Assembly: GCA_964636655.1 (NCBI GenBank) | Contig: CAZWTK010000002.1 | Span: 38,838-102,837, forward strand | DNA from: Fen-549 sp964636655 | Lineage (GTDB): Bacteria > Actinomycetota > Thermoleophilia > Gaiellales > Gaiellaceae | Direction: 5' to 3' | DNA: 64,000 bases | Shown here: positions 18,663-27,340 of the stretch, one piece after another | Numbering within the stretch: the stretch's first letter is position 1 | Layout of the letters: each line of letters opens with the position of its first letter | Notes under the pieces: generated by a model | Seen by the model: only the letters and a program-made list of their open reading frames with translations | What the model was told of the DNA's origin: nothing | The model's database searches: none | Position numbers and translations under genes: made by a program

Positions 18663-19357
18663 GCGGAGAGCCCGACCAGCTTCTTGAGCGCCTCGACCTC
18701 ACTCCGGTCGAGCGCCCGCCACTCTCCCGGCGCAAGTCCCTTCAGGTCGAGCCCGGCGTAGCGACTTCGGCGCAGGCGCACGACCGGGCAGCCGACGGCG
18801 GCGCACATCAGCTTGACCTGATGCTTACGTCCCTCGTGGATCGAGAGCTCGATCAGCTTCGGCCCCAGTCGGCGCGCCTTCGCCGGCGCGGTGCGCCCGT
18901 CCTCGAGCTCGATCCCGTCGGCCAGTGCGCGGAGCGCCTCATCGGTCGGCTCGCGCTCCAACTCCGCCTCGTAGACCTTCTCGACCTCGTAGCGGGGATG
19001 GGCGAGGCGGTGCGCCAGTTCGCCGTCGTTGGTGAAGAGAAGCGCCCCTGTTGTATCGGCGTCGAGCCTGCCGACCGGCACCACTCTGGGCTCGCCGGGT
19101 ACCAGTTCGACCACGGTGCGCCTGCCCTGCGGGTCGCTGGCCGTCGTCACCACTCCCGCCGGCTTGTGCAGGAGCAGATAGGCGAGCTTCTGCTTGGCGA
19201 CGGGCTTCCCGTCCACCTCCACCCGGTCGCGCGCGGCGACGAAGGTGTTGAGCTGCCCGGGTTCGCCGTTCACGCTCACGCGGCCGGCCTTGATCAGCTC
19301 GTCGGCGCCGCGGCGCGAGGCGACACCGGCACGGGCGAGGTAGGCGTTCAAGCGCAT
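18659..19357 (-). CDS. rRNA pseudouridine synthase (RsuA/RluB family)
   Basis: The 232-aa enzyme isomerises uridine in rRNA. An N-terminal S4 RNA-binding domain (MRLNAYLARAGVASRRGADELI) precedes the catalytic domain with VGRLDADTTGALLFTNDGEL, whose Asp is the nucleophile. YEVEKVYEAELER and IHEGRKHQVKLMCAAVG are further family motifs. It fits RluB better than RsuA by context, but the target base cannot be assigned from sequence alone. It converges on the propeller gene; both stop codons lie in the same CTAG (18659-18662). Confidence 0.92.
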   Translation of the reverse strand: MRLNAYLARAGVASRRGADELIKAGRVSVNGEPGQLNTFVAARDRVEVDGKPVAKQKLAYLLLHKPAGVVTTASDPQGRRTVVELVPGEPRVVPVGRLDADTTGALLFTNDGELAHRLAHPRYEVEKVYEAELEREPTDEALRALADGIELEDGRTAPAKARRLGPKLIELSIHEGRKHQVKLMCAAVGCPVVRLRRSRYAGLDLKGLAPGEWRALDRSEVEALKKLVGLSA

Positions 19358-19569
19358 GCTCTACGAATACTCGCTTTTTCCGTCGGTAGGCGCCGTTATT
19401 TACTGTTAACCGGCGGATGCCCGAACCGCTGTTTCGACTCAAAAGCTCAGGCCGAGACGACGGCGCAATTCGTGTGCTCGTCCTCGAGCCGGCACCGTGG
19501 CAACCGGTCGTTTCGTAAATCCCCTTCTCGATCAAAAAGAAGGTGAAGCGTCGAGGGGAGATCGTCAAC

Positions 19570-20328
19570 GTGTTGATCGCGCCGCGAGTCGAGGTGCTCG
19601 ACCTGAAGATGGATCTGTTCGGGGCACCAAGCTGGGTGCATCCGACGCTGTTATGGGACGAGTCGGAGGCCGTCTTGATCGACGCCGGCTACCCGGGCCT
19701 GCTCGACCAGCTGCGCGGAGAGGTCGAGCGCACCGGACTCTCCACCGAGCGCCTGACGAGGCTGATCGTCACCCACCAGGACATCGACCACATCGGCGGT
19801 ATCAACGCTCTTCTAGCTCTGAACGATCGAATCGAGGTGCTGGCGCACGAAGAAGACAGGCCCTACATCCTCGGCGAGAGACCGCTGATCAAGTTCAGTC
19901 CCGAGCGGTTGGCACAGATATCCGAGCTCGTGTCCTCCCTGCCCGAAGGGCGAGGCCGGGCGACGCTCGAAGGCTTCGAGCACCCCAATCCGAGAGTCGA
20001 CCGAATGCTCGCGGACGGCGAGATGCTTCCCTACTGCGGCGGCGTAATCGTCATCCACACACCCGGGCACACGCCCGGGCACATCATGCTCTACCTCGAG
20101 TCGAGCAAGGTGCTCGTCGCCGGCGACGGGATGAACATCTCGGACGGCCGGCTAACCGGCCCCAACCCTCAGATGACGCCCGACCTCGCTCAGGCCACCC
20201 GCTCGCTGAAAAGGCTGGCCGGTTACGACGTCGAGACCGTCGTCTGCTACCACGGAGGCGCCTATTCGAGCCCCGACACGAACGCGCGCATCGCCGAACT
20301 GGCCAACGCGCTTTCTCCGGTCGGCTAG
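19570..20328 (+). CDS. MBL-fold metallo-hydrolase
   Basis: The protein is a metallo-beta-lactamase-fold hydrolase. The metal motif reads VTHQDIDHIGG, where the second His of HxHxDH is Asp, as is common in this subfamily. The later ligand motif is IHTPGHTPGHIMLY, followed by VLVAGDGMN (bridging Asp) and CYHGG. It has about 252 residues from GTG at 19570. That start is chosen because AGGGGAG sits 9 nt upstream; GTG at 19543 would add nine residues. No signal peptide, so cytosolic. Substrate unknown. Confidence 0.88.
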   Translation: MLIAPRVEVLDLKMDLFGAPSWVHPTLLWDESEAVLIDAGYPGLLDQLRGEVERTGLSTERLTRLIVTHQDIDHIGGINALLALNDRIEVLAHEEDRPYILGERPLIKFSPERLAQISELVSSLPEGRGRATLEGFEHPNPRVDRMLADGEMLPYCGGVIVIHTPGHTPGHIMLYLESSKVLVAGDGMNISDGRLTGPNPQMTPDLAQATRSLKRLAGYDVETVVCYHGGAYSSPDTNARIAELANALSPVG

Positions 20329-20373
20329 ACGCCGATCGAGTCGTCGCTCCGTTTCGCAGCGTGCGTGGGAGGT

Positions 20374-20446
20374 TCATTTCTCGGAGTAGGAGCGCCTCTT
20401 TGCCCACCCACCACCCCCCACCCTCCCACGGGGCGGAATACGGTAA
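20374..20446 (+). repeat. Dispersed intergenic repeat, copy B (G-quadruplex-prone)
   Basis: It lies in the convergent gap between the MBL gene and scpB. It starts TTCTCGGAGTAGGAGCGCC, matches copy A there, then TCTTTGCCCACCC shared with copy C, then the 20-nt invariant core (20415-20434) and ACGGTA. The minus strand reads GGG-A-GGG-T-GGGGGG-TGGT-GGG-T-GGG, the strongest G-quadruplex pattern of the three copies. Confidence 0.8.
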
Positions 20447-20543
20447 CCGCAGACAGCACGCCGGAAAGTGTCGATTTAATGCCGAAACAGAAGCGGCGTC
20501 GGAGACAGGTCTATCGCCGCTGTGCGCCGTCTCGATTCGAGCC

Positions 20544-21149
20544 CTACGCGCCGCGCTGCTCGGCCACCGCGTGCAGGCGCTCGCGGATCGCCTCGGCGTC
20601 GTTGTCGAGATCGTCCAGGCGAGGCAGCTCGGCCAGGCTGCTCAATCCGAACACGCGCTCGAACAGCGGAGTGACGCGGTAGCGGATCGCTCCGCCGGGC
20701 CCGTCGTCGCGTCCGGCCTCGGCGATCAACCCGCGCTCGAGCAGGTTGGCGACGGTCGCCTCCGCCGCAACGCCGCGGATGCGGGTGATCTCGGGTCGCG
20801 TGCAGGGGCCGAGGTAGGCAACAATGGCCAGCGTCTCGAGCGCCGCCTGCGAGAGCGAGCGCTGAACCGGGCGCTCGAACAGGCGTGAGCAGGCTCTCGC
20901 CGCCTCGCGGGAGGCGCGCAGCGCGTAGCCGCCGGCCACGTGCTCGAGCACGATTCCGCTTCGGCCCTCGCTGTTGCGCTCGCCGACCAGGCGCAGCGCC
21001 GCCTCGACGCGCTGGGCGTCGTCGTCCGCGGCTGCGGCCAGGTCTTCCAAAGGTAGCGGCGCCGAGGCAACCACCAGCAGCGCTTCGACGGTGCGCGCAA
21101 GGGCGTCGAGCGGGCCGGCGGTGATCAGGCGGAGCGGGCGCTCTTCCAT
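20544..21149 (-). CDS. scpB: Segregation and condensation protein ScpB
   Basis: The 201-aa kleisin-associated protein partners ScpA and SMC in chromosome condensation. It has two winged-helix domains: LARTVEALLVVASAPLPLEDLA at the start of the first, and SLSQAALETLAIVAYLGPCTRPEITRIRG plus LLERGLIAEAGR in the second. The ATG at 21147-21149 has AGGAG 6 nt upstream. The frame extends further 5', but that part runs inside scpA. The start overlaps the scpA end by 25 nt, indicating translational coupling. Confidence 0.95.
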   Translation of the reverse strand: MEERPLRLITAGPLDALARTVEALLVVASAPLPLEDLAAAADDDAQRVEAALRLVGERNSEGRSGIVLEHVAGGYALRASREAARACSRLFERPVQRSLSQAALETLAIVAYLGPCTRPEITRIRGVAAEATVANLLERGLIAEAGRDDGPGGAIRYRVTPLFERVFGLSSLAELPRLDDLDNDAEAIRERLHAVAEQRGA

Positions 21150-21916
21150 GCGGGACTCCTCTCGTCGATTCTTCTCTCGACACGGATGGGCGCGAACGGC
21201 GCCGCCTGGTTGATCGCTATCTCGCCCAACCTGCCGAGCTCCAGCAGAGCGAGAAAGGCGACGGCTTGCTCGACCCGCGAAAGCTCGCCGAGCTCGCTTT
21301 CGAAGTCGAAACGGCTGCGCCTGTCGAGCAGCGAGCGAAAACGCTGCACGAACTGCTCGAGCGGCGGGTAGCGGAGCGACATGTGGGCCAACGAGACCGG
21401 TTCGGGCGGCGTGGCAAGCAGGCGCAAGGCGGCGGTCAGCGTGGCGGGATCCTGCGGGGCGAGCATCCGGGCGGCGGGCGGGCGTAGTGGAGCCGGGCCA
21501 AGCCGGAAGAAGCGGTCCTGCTCTCGCTCGAGCCTGCTCGAGAGCCAGGCCGCAGCCTCCTTCGTGCGCCGGTAGGCAGCCAACCGGCGTGCCAGCTCCT
21601 CGGCCGCTTCCTCTGGCTCCAGCTCGGCCAGCTCGGCCGCCTCGTCGTCGAAGAGCAGGCGCGCCTTCAGCTCCAGCAGCGCCGAGACCAAAACGAGGAA
21701 CTCGCCGCAACTCTCCAGATCGCCCTCCCCCAGCTCACACCCGGCGGCCCCGTCCTCGCCGAGCTCTCGTCCGAGCATCACCTCTATGAAGGCGAGCACG
21801 ATGCCGGCCACGTCGATCTCGGCGAGATCGATCTCCTCCTTGAGCACAAGGGTCAGAAGGAGGTCGAGGGGACCCTCAAAGGCCTCGAGATCCAGCTCGA
21901 GCTCTGCGACGCGCAT
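21125..21916 (-). CDS. scpA: Segregation and condensation protein ScpA (kleisin)
   Basis: The 263-aa kleisin bridges the SMC heads. The N-terminal helix motif LDLEAFEGPLDLLLTLVLKEEIDL is the family signature. The middle is acidic (SALLELKARLLFDDEAAELAELEPEEAA), and the C-terminal winged helix includes QAVAFLALLELGRLGEIAINQ, which contacts the SMC ATPase head. It overlaps scpB downstream and follows lgt by 10 nt. Confidence 0.95.
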   Translation of the reverse strand: MRVAELELDLEAFEGPLDLLLTLVLKEEIDLAEIDVAGIVLAFIEVMLGRELGEDGAAGCELGEGDLESCGEFLVLVSALLELKARLLFDDEAAELAELEPEEAAEELARRLAAYRRTKEAAAWLSSRLEREQDRFFRLGPAPLRPPAARMLAPQDPATLTAALRLLATPPEPVSLAHMSLRYPPLEQFVQRFRSLLDRRSRFDFESELGELSRVEQAVAFLALLELGRLGEIAINQAAPFAPIRVERRIDERSPAWKSARSA

Positions 21917-21926
21917 CCCGGCGAGC

Positions 21927-22880
21927 CTAGCGGCCCGGCCGGACGCGCCCCTTGGGCACGCTCATGCGCGGCCCCTTCACCTTGACCGAGGGCTCCTTCT
22001 TCTTTTTCGGCTTCTTCGGCCGGCTCCCCGTACGCGGCCCGGGAGGCTCGGGTCCACCCTGCCCCCCCGCCACCGGGACGGCAGGTCGCCGGATGAACTG
22101 CCACCAGACGAAGAAGCCCCAGGCGCAGACGAACACGGCAATAGAGACCCAGGCGTTCAGGCGAAGCCCCAGGAAGTGGTGGGACGGATCGATGCGCAGC
22201 AGCTCCATGAAGAAGCGAACGAGCGCGTAGTAGGCGACGTAGAGAGAGAAGAGAGCGGGCGCGCGGAACTTGAAGCGGCGATCGAGCAGGAGCAGCAGGC
22301 CAACACCGATCAGCGCGAGCAGAGACTCGTAGAGGAAGGTTGGCTGGAAGGTCGAGAAGCGCTCGTAGCCGGCGGGCCTGTTGACCAGATCGATGCGCAG
22401 GCCCCAGGGCAGGCTGGTCGGCTTGCCGAAGAGCTCCTGGTTCCACCAGTTGCCCCAGCGCCCGACGGCCTGCGCGAGCAGAAGCCCGGGCGCCACGATG
22501 TCGAGCATCTTCGGAATGCTCTCGCCGGCTCTATGGACAACTAGCGCGCCCGCCGCAGCGCCGAACGCGATGCCTCCGTAGACACCGAGCCCGCCCTTCC
22601 AGACGGCGAACGGCGCCCACCAGTGGTGGATCTGCGCGACCTCGTTCCAGCTCGTCACGTCGTGGTACAGGCGCGCGCCGACGACCCCGGCCAGCACGCC
22701 CCAGACGGCGACCTGGAAGATCAGGTCCCAGTTGCCGCCGCGGCGGACAAAGCGCATCCCAGTCAGCCACATGGCGGCGGCGATGGCCAGCAGCAGCATC
22801 AGCCCGTAGAAATGAATAGTCACGGGTCCGAGGCCGACGGTGCTGTGCCCGGGCGAGGGGATCGAGGCGAGAAGTATCAC
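21927..22880 (-). CDS. lgt: Prolipoprotein diacylglyceryl transferase
   Basis: The integral membrane enzyme transfers diacylglycerol from phosphatidylglycerol to the lipobox Cys of prolipoproteins. Motifs: HFYGLMLLLAI, GARLYHDVT, KGGLGVYGG and the signature GRWGNWWNQELFG; seven hydrophobic segments are visible. The 317-aa protein has a ~45-residue Pro/Lys-rich cytoplasmic tail (RPKKPKKKKEPSVKVKG) beyond the usual end. GTG start at 22878-22880. It follows the hopanoid operon on the same strand after 91 nt. It would act on the DUF3352 lipoprotein seen here. Confidence 0.95.
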   Translation of the reverse strand: MILLASIPSPGHSTVGLGPVTIHFYGLMLLLAIAAAMWLTGMRFVRRGGNWDLIFQVAVWGVLAGVVGARLYHDVTSWNEVAQIHHWWAPFAVWKGGLGVYGGIAFGAAAGALVVHRAGESIPKMLDIVAPGLLLAQAVGRWGNWWNQELFGKPTSLPWGLRIDLVNRPAGYERFSTFQPTFLYESLLALIGVGLLLLLDRRFKFRAPALFSLYVAYYALVRFFMELLRIDPSHHFLGLRLNAWVSIAVFVCAWGFFVWWQFIRRPAVPVAGGQGGPEPPGPRTGSRPKKPKKKKEPSVKVKGPRMSVPKGRVRPGR

Positions 22881-22971
22881 GAGCCAATCATCTCAGCTGA
22901 CGCTCTGATCGTGCCGTCGGAGGCGTCACGGAGCCGCGCGGAAGCAGAGCCGGTGTGGACATCGCGTTGGG

Positions 22972-23976
22972 CTAGCCTCCGCTGACCAGGGCTCGGAGCG
23001 ACTGCCTGGGCGACTTCGTCGCGGCGACCACCGCGGTCGGCTCATAGCCGCAATGGGCAAGACAGTTGGCGCAGCGCGGGTCGCGGCCGCGGCCGTGCTT
23101 CGCCCATTCGGTCGTCTCGACCAGCTCGGCGTAGGACTCGACGTAGCCGTCCGCCATCAGGTAGCAGGGGCGCTGCCAGCCGAAGAGCGTGTAGCAAGGG
23201 ATGCCCCAGGCCGTGCACTCGAACTCCGCCTTCCCTTCGAGAAAGTCGAGGAAGAGCGGCGTGTGATTGAAACGCCAGCGCTTGCGCGCTCCGTCCGAGA
23301 AAAGCTCGCGGAAGAGCTCGCGGGCTTCCGCGACGCCGGGGAAGTGCTCTTGATCGGGCGCCTGCTCGTAGGCGAAGGCGGGAGAGATCATCATCGAGTC
23401 CACACGAAGCTCGTCGTTCAGGAAATCGAGCAGCGCCCGCGCGTCGTCGGCGCTGTCGTTGCTCGAAAGCGTTGTGTTGGTCGTCACCTTGAAGCCGCGC
23501 CGCTTCGCCTCCCCGATCGCTTCGACCGCCTTGTCGAACACTCCCGCGCGGCCGACCCCGGCATCGTGCCGCTCGCGCAGACCGTCGATGTGCACCACCC
23601 AGGCGAAGTAGGGCGAAGGCCGAAAGAGATCGAGCTTCTTCTTCATCAGGATGCCGTTCGTGCATAGGTAAACGAACTTCCTACGCTCGATGAAGGCCCT
23701 AACCATCTGTCCGATCTCGGGATGGATGAGCGGCTCGCCCCCTGCGATCGAGACCATCGGGGCGCCCGACTCCTCGATCGCCTCGAGCGCCTGGGCAACC
23801 GGCATTCGCTGGCGGAGAACGTCGTCGGGATACTGGATCTTGCCGCAACCCGTGCAGGCGAGATTGCACTGGAAGAGCGGCTCGAGCTCGACCAAGAGCG
23901 GGTAGCGCTCACGCCCTCGCAGCCGTTGCGAGAGCAGGTAGCCACCCATCTTGAGGCTTTGCCGGACCGGAATCAC
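22972..23976 (-). CDS. hpnH: Adenosyl-hopene transferase HpnH (radical SAM)
   Basis: The 334-aa radical SAM enzyme attaches the 5'-deoxyadenosyl group to diploptene, giving adenosylhopane. The cluster motif CNLACTGCGK (CxxxCxxC) is at residues ~38-47. SIAGGEPLIHPEI binds SAM, and the C-terminal Cys motif is CANCLAHCGYEP. GTG start at 23974-23976 overlaps the preceding fusion gene by 4 nt (GTGA). It is the last gene of the hopanoid operon. C-terminal residues and Cys spacing match HpnH rather than a generic radical SAM protein. Confidence 0.95.
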   Translation of the reverse strand: MIPVRQSLKMGGYLLSQRLRGRERYPLLVELEPLFQCNLACTGCGKIQYPDDVLRQRMPVAQALEAIEESGAPMVSIAGGEPLIHPEIGQMVRAFIERRKFVYLCTNGILMKKKLDLFRPSPYFAWVVHIDGLRERHDAGVGRAGVFDKAVEAIGEAKRRGFKVTTNTTLSSNDSADDARALLDFLNDELRVDSMMISPAFAYEQAPDQEHFPGVAEARELFRELFSDGARKRWRFNHTPLFLDFLEGKAEFECTAWGIPCYTLFGWQRPCYLMADGYVESYAELVETTEWAKHGRGRDPRCANCLAHCGYEPTAVVAATKSPRQSLRALVSGG

Positions 23977-25478
23977 GAGGCGCCCAGCTCTCGGGGCAGG
24001 CGGAACTGAAGTGACTCGGTCGTAGCTTGCTTCTCCTCCACGGTCACCGCTCCGATGCTATCGATGACCTCGATCAGCCGGTTCACCAGCCGCTCGGGCG
24101 CGGAGGCTCCGGCCGTCAGGCCGATCGTTCGCGCCTCCTTCAGCCAGGCCACGTCGACGTCGGTCTCGTCGTCGACCAGGTAGGCGGGAACTCCCTCCCG
24201 GCGCGCGACCTCGACCAGCCGGCGCGAGTTCGAAGAGGTGCGAGAGCCGACCACGAGCACGACGTCGGAGTCGCGCGCAACCGCCCGCACCGCATACTGG
24301 CGATTGGCTGTCGCATAACAGATGTCGTCGGAAGAAGGCCCACGCAGAGCCGGATAACGGCGTCTCAGCGTCTCGACGATCTCGTTCGTCTCGTCCACTG
24401 CCAGCGTCGTCTGGGTCAGGTAGCTGACGTGTTCCGGATCGGCGGCCTGAGCCGTCTTCGCGTCGCCGACGCCATCCACGAGCACGATCGATTCGGGCGC
24501 TTCGCCCTTGGTTCCCTCGACCTCTTCGTGACCGGCGTGACCGATCAGGAAGATCGTGTCGCCGCGGGCGGCGAAGCGGCGCGCCTCGGCATGCACCTTG
24601 CTCACGAGCGGGCACGTGGCGTCGATCACCTCCAGGCCCCGATCGACCGCCGCCTGCCTGACCTCGGGCGAGACGCCGTGGGCCGAGAAGATGACGATCG
24701 CACCACCCGGCACCTCGTCGAGCTCGTTCACAAAGACGGCGCCGCGACTCTCCGCCTCGGCGACGACGTGCTCGTTGTGGACGATCTGCTTGCGAACGTA
24801 GACGGGCGCCCCGCGACGCTCCAGCACCAGGTTGACGATCTCGATCGCGCGCTCGACACCGGCGCAGAAGGAACGCGGCGCAGCGAGCAGCACCTGCCTG
24901 GGCCGGATCGCCTCCATCCACTCGGGCAGGGCCTTGCTGGCCCGGCGGAGGTTGCGCAGCGCGAGCGCGCCGGCAAACGGCGTGCGCGGATCGAGCAGTC
25001 GCCTCCCCGGGGAGTCCACGACGACGCGGAGCACCGCCAGCGGACGGCCGTCGGCCGCGCCTGCCAGCCAGGCCGATTCCATGTCCGCCGCGACCACTCC
25101 CTTGGCTGCAAGGGTCTCGCGCTCCTCTGGTCCGACGACGTGGTCGCTGGAGAAGATCGGACCGGCGTGCACACGCAGACCGCGGCGTCGTAGCGCAGCA
25201 ACCAGGAGGGTGCTCGCCAGGGTAGGCACGGGCTCGGCCCCGTCGCGCCTCAGCTCGGTCGCGCAAACGACGTCGCCCGCTCGCAGCTCGCTCGATACGC
25301 CGGCACAGAGCCCGACTATCGCCAGTGCCCCCGCGCTCTCGATCGCCAGGCCGCGCGCCGCCGCTATCCGAGCGCGTTGCATCCCCATGCCCGAACGCAG
25401 CACGCGCCACTCCGGTGCCTCTTTGAGCGCGGCCGCCTCGACCCGAAGCGGAGTCAGTACGAGCAGCGCCTCGCTCAT
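23973..25478 (-). CDS. ispH: Fusion of HpnG-like nucleosidase/phosphorylase with IspH (HMBPP reductase)
   Basis: One 501-aa frame holds two enzymes. Residues ~1-190 match the nucleoside phosphorylase/MTA nucleosidase fold (LAIVGLCAGVSSELRAGDVV, then VAADMESAWLA), as in HpnG, which removes adenine from adenosylhopane. Residues ~194-501 are IspH, the 4Fe-4S HMBPP reductase of the MEP pathway, with Cys 205 (RSFCAGVERA), Cys 289 (DATCPLVSKVH) and Cys 387 (DICYATANRQ), plus TQTTLAVDET and VVGSRTSSNS. The ATG at 25476-25478 overlaps the shc stop (ATGA). No stop, frameshift or second ribosome-binding site separates the domains. Confidence 0.9.
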   Translation of the reverse strand: MSEALLVLTPLRVEAAALKEAPEWRVLRSGMGMQRARIAAARGLAIESAGALAIVGLCAGVSSELRAGDVVCATELRRDGAEPVPTLASTLLVAALRRRGLRVHAGPIFSSDHVVGPEERETLAAKGVVAADMESAWLAGAADGRPLAVLRVVVDSPGRRLLDPRTPFAGALALRNLRRASKALPEWMEAIRPRQVLLAAPRSFCAGVERAIEIVNLVLERRGAPVYVRKQIVHNEHVVAEAESRGAVFVNELDEVPGGAIVIFSAHGVSPEVRQAAVDRGLEVIDATCPLVSKVHAEARRFAARGDTIFLIGHAGHEEVEGTKGEAPESIVLVDGVGDAKTAQAADPEHVSYLTQTTLAVDETNEIVETLRRRYPALRGPSSDDICYATANRQYAVRAVARDSDVVLVVGSRTSSNSRRLVEVARREGVPAYLVDDETDVDVAWLKEARTIGLTAGASAPERLVNRLIEVIDSIGAVTVEEKQATTESLQFRLPRELGAS

Positions 25479-27340
25479 GCCTCCGCTCCCAGCACGCGGC
25501 CGAGCGCCATCACCGGGAAGATCTGACGGTAGAGGTGATAGTTGAGGTTGAAGTCCCAGGGAAAGCCGGTGCCGGTGAACTGAGGCTCGTCCCAACTACC
25601 GTCCGCACGCTGGGCCTGCACCAGCCAGTCGACCGCGCGCCAGGCGGTCTCGTTCAGCTCGTCGGCGGCGTGGAAGGCCAGAAGCGCCCAGGCCGTCTGC
25701 GAGGCGGTCGAGTCACCGCGGCCGCGCCAGCTGGGGTCGTTGTAGGAGCGCATGTCCTCGCCGAAGCCGCCGTCGGAGTTCTGTATGCGCTCGAGCCATG
25801 CGATCGCGCGACGAACGCTTTCGTGCTCGGCCAGGCCCAGGGCGGCCAGTGCCGGCACCGCCGCGGCCGTCCCGTAGATGAAGTTCGCGCCCCAGCGCCC
25901 AAACCAGGATCCGTCCGGTTCTTGCGCCGCGAGCAGCCAGTCCAGGCCTCGTCTTGCCTCGCGCAGATTGCCCATGCCCTCGTGACCGAGCATCTCGAGC
26001 ACGTGCGCGGTCACATCCGCGCTCGGGGGATCGGTGACGGCGCCGAAGTCGCAGAAGGGGAGCCTGGAAGCGAGCCGGCTCGTGTTGTCGACGTCGAATG
26101 CGGCCCAACCGCCGTCTTTACTCTGCATGCCGAGCGTCCAGACCAGGCTGCGCTCACAGGCTCCGTCCGCCGGCTCGGCGCCGGGCAACGCGCGGCGCAG
26201 GGCGGGAACGACGATGGCGGTGTCGTCCACGTCGGGGTAGTTGTCGTTGGCGAACTCGAACGGGAACCCGCCCGGCTCCAGCTTTCTTCTATGCACCGAC
26301 CAGTCGCCGCGGACGCGCACCTCGCAGGAAACCAGCCAGCGCGCGGCGCGCTCGAGCCGAGGGTCGGTCGCGCCCAGGCCCGAGTCGAGCAAGGCCAGTA
26401 CCGCTAGGCCGGTGTCCCATACGGGCGACTGGCAGGCCTCGATCCTCCGCCCCTGCTCGTCCTCGATCGTGAACACGTCGAGCCCGGCGAGCGCCTTTGC
26501 CAGAGCCGGATCGTCGAGCGGGCGACCGAGCGCGTGCAGGGCCACGATCGACCAGACCCAGGGCGGCTGGATACCACCCCAGGATCCGTCCCGCTCCTGG
26601 CGCTCGAGTACCCAGCGCTCCGCCCGGCGCAGCGCGCGCCGACGCAGGGCACCGATTGGACGGCGCTCGTAGAGGTGAAGCGCGCGATCGAGCAGAACGA
26701 AGAGGCGATCCCAGACGTCGTTCACGCTCGGCGCCGAATCGGCCCCGGTGCGCAGCTCGTCGATCGCGAACGGCGGTGACGCCTGCGGTCTGAGCGCGCT
26801 GACGATCGAGAGCGCGACGATCGTCTGCCTGGCCCAGCAGCCGAAGCTGTAGACGCTGAACGGAGCCCGCGCGGGAAGCATGATCTGCTCGGGCGGCAGC
26901 ATCGGTACTTCGGTCCACGACCAGAGCCCGAGCAGCGACAGCCACATGCGGGTGAAGACGCGGCTGCGCTCGACGCCGCCGGACGCGCGAATCAGGACGG
27001 CCGCCCGGCGCATGTGCTCGGCCTCGGGAGAGTCGCCGGCCAGACGCAGGGCCAGATAGGCCTCGACGGTGGTGGAGAGATCGAACGGGCCGCCGTAGAA
27101 GGTCGCCCAGCTTCCATCCTCGCGCTGGCGCGAGCGGATCCAGCGGGCGCTCGACTCCGTCTGCTTGCGGTCGAGTATCCCGAGGTAGTAGCGCAGGAAG
27201 AGATCCTCTGCATCGATCGTGACGTTCGTCTCGAGCTCGCCCTTCCACCAGCCATCCGGATGCTGGAGGTCGAGCAGGTGCGCGCGGGCGTGCTCGAGCG
27301 CCGCCCGAACAGACTCGAGAGCGGGGGTGGCGACCACCAT
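25475..27340 (-). CDS. shc: Squalene-hopene cyclase
   Basis: The 621-aa monotopic membrane enzyme cyclises squalene to hopene and hopanol. The catalytic acid motif is DVDD at residues 370-373 (NYPDVDDTAIVVPAL). Several QW repeats are visible, such as QREDGSWATFYGG, QERDGSWGGIQPPW, QNSDGGFGED and QRADGSWDEPQFTGTG. The start MVVATPALESVRAALEHA follows the hpnE stop with no gap, and the end overlaps hpnG-ispH by 4 nt. Length and motifs are standard for bacterial SHC. Confidence 0.97.
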   Translation of the reverse strand: MVVATPALESVRAALEHARAHLLDLQHPDGWWKGELETNVTIDAEDLFLRYYLGILDRKQTESSARWIRSRQREDGSWATFYGGPFDLSTTVEAYLALRLAGDSPEAEHMRRAAVLIRASGGVERSRVFTRMWLSLLGLWSWTEVPMLPPEQIMLPARAPFSVYSFGCWARQTIVALSIVSALRPQASPPFAIDELRTGADSAPSVNDVWDRLFVLLDRALHLYERRPIGALRRRALRRAERWVLERQERDGSWGGIQPPWVWSIVALHALGRPLDDPALAKALAGLDVFTIEDEQGRRIEACQSPVWDTGLAVLALLDSGLGATDPRLERAARWLVSCEVRVRGDWSVHRRKLEPGGFPFEFANDNYPDVDDTAIVVPALRRALPGAEPADGACERSLVWTLGMQSKDGGWAAFDVDNTSRLASRLPFCDFGAVTDPPSADVTAHVLEMLGHEGMGNLREARRGLDWLLAAQEPDGSWFGRWGANFIYGTAAAVPALAALGLAEHESVRRAIAWLERIQNSDGGFGEDMRSYNDPSWRGRGDSTASQTAWALLAFHAADELNETAWRAVDWLVQAQRADGSWDEPQFTGTGFPWDFNLNYHLYRQIFPVMALGRVLGAEA

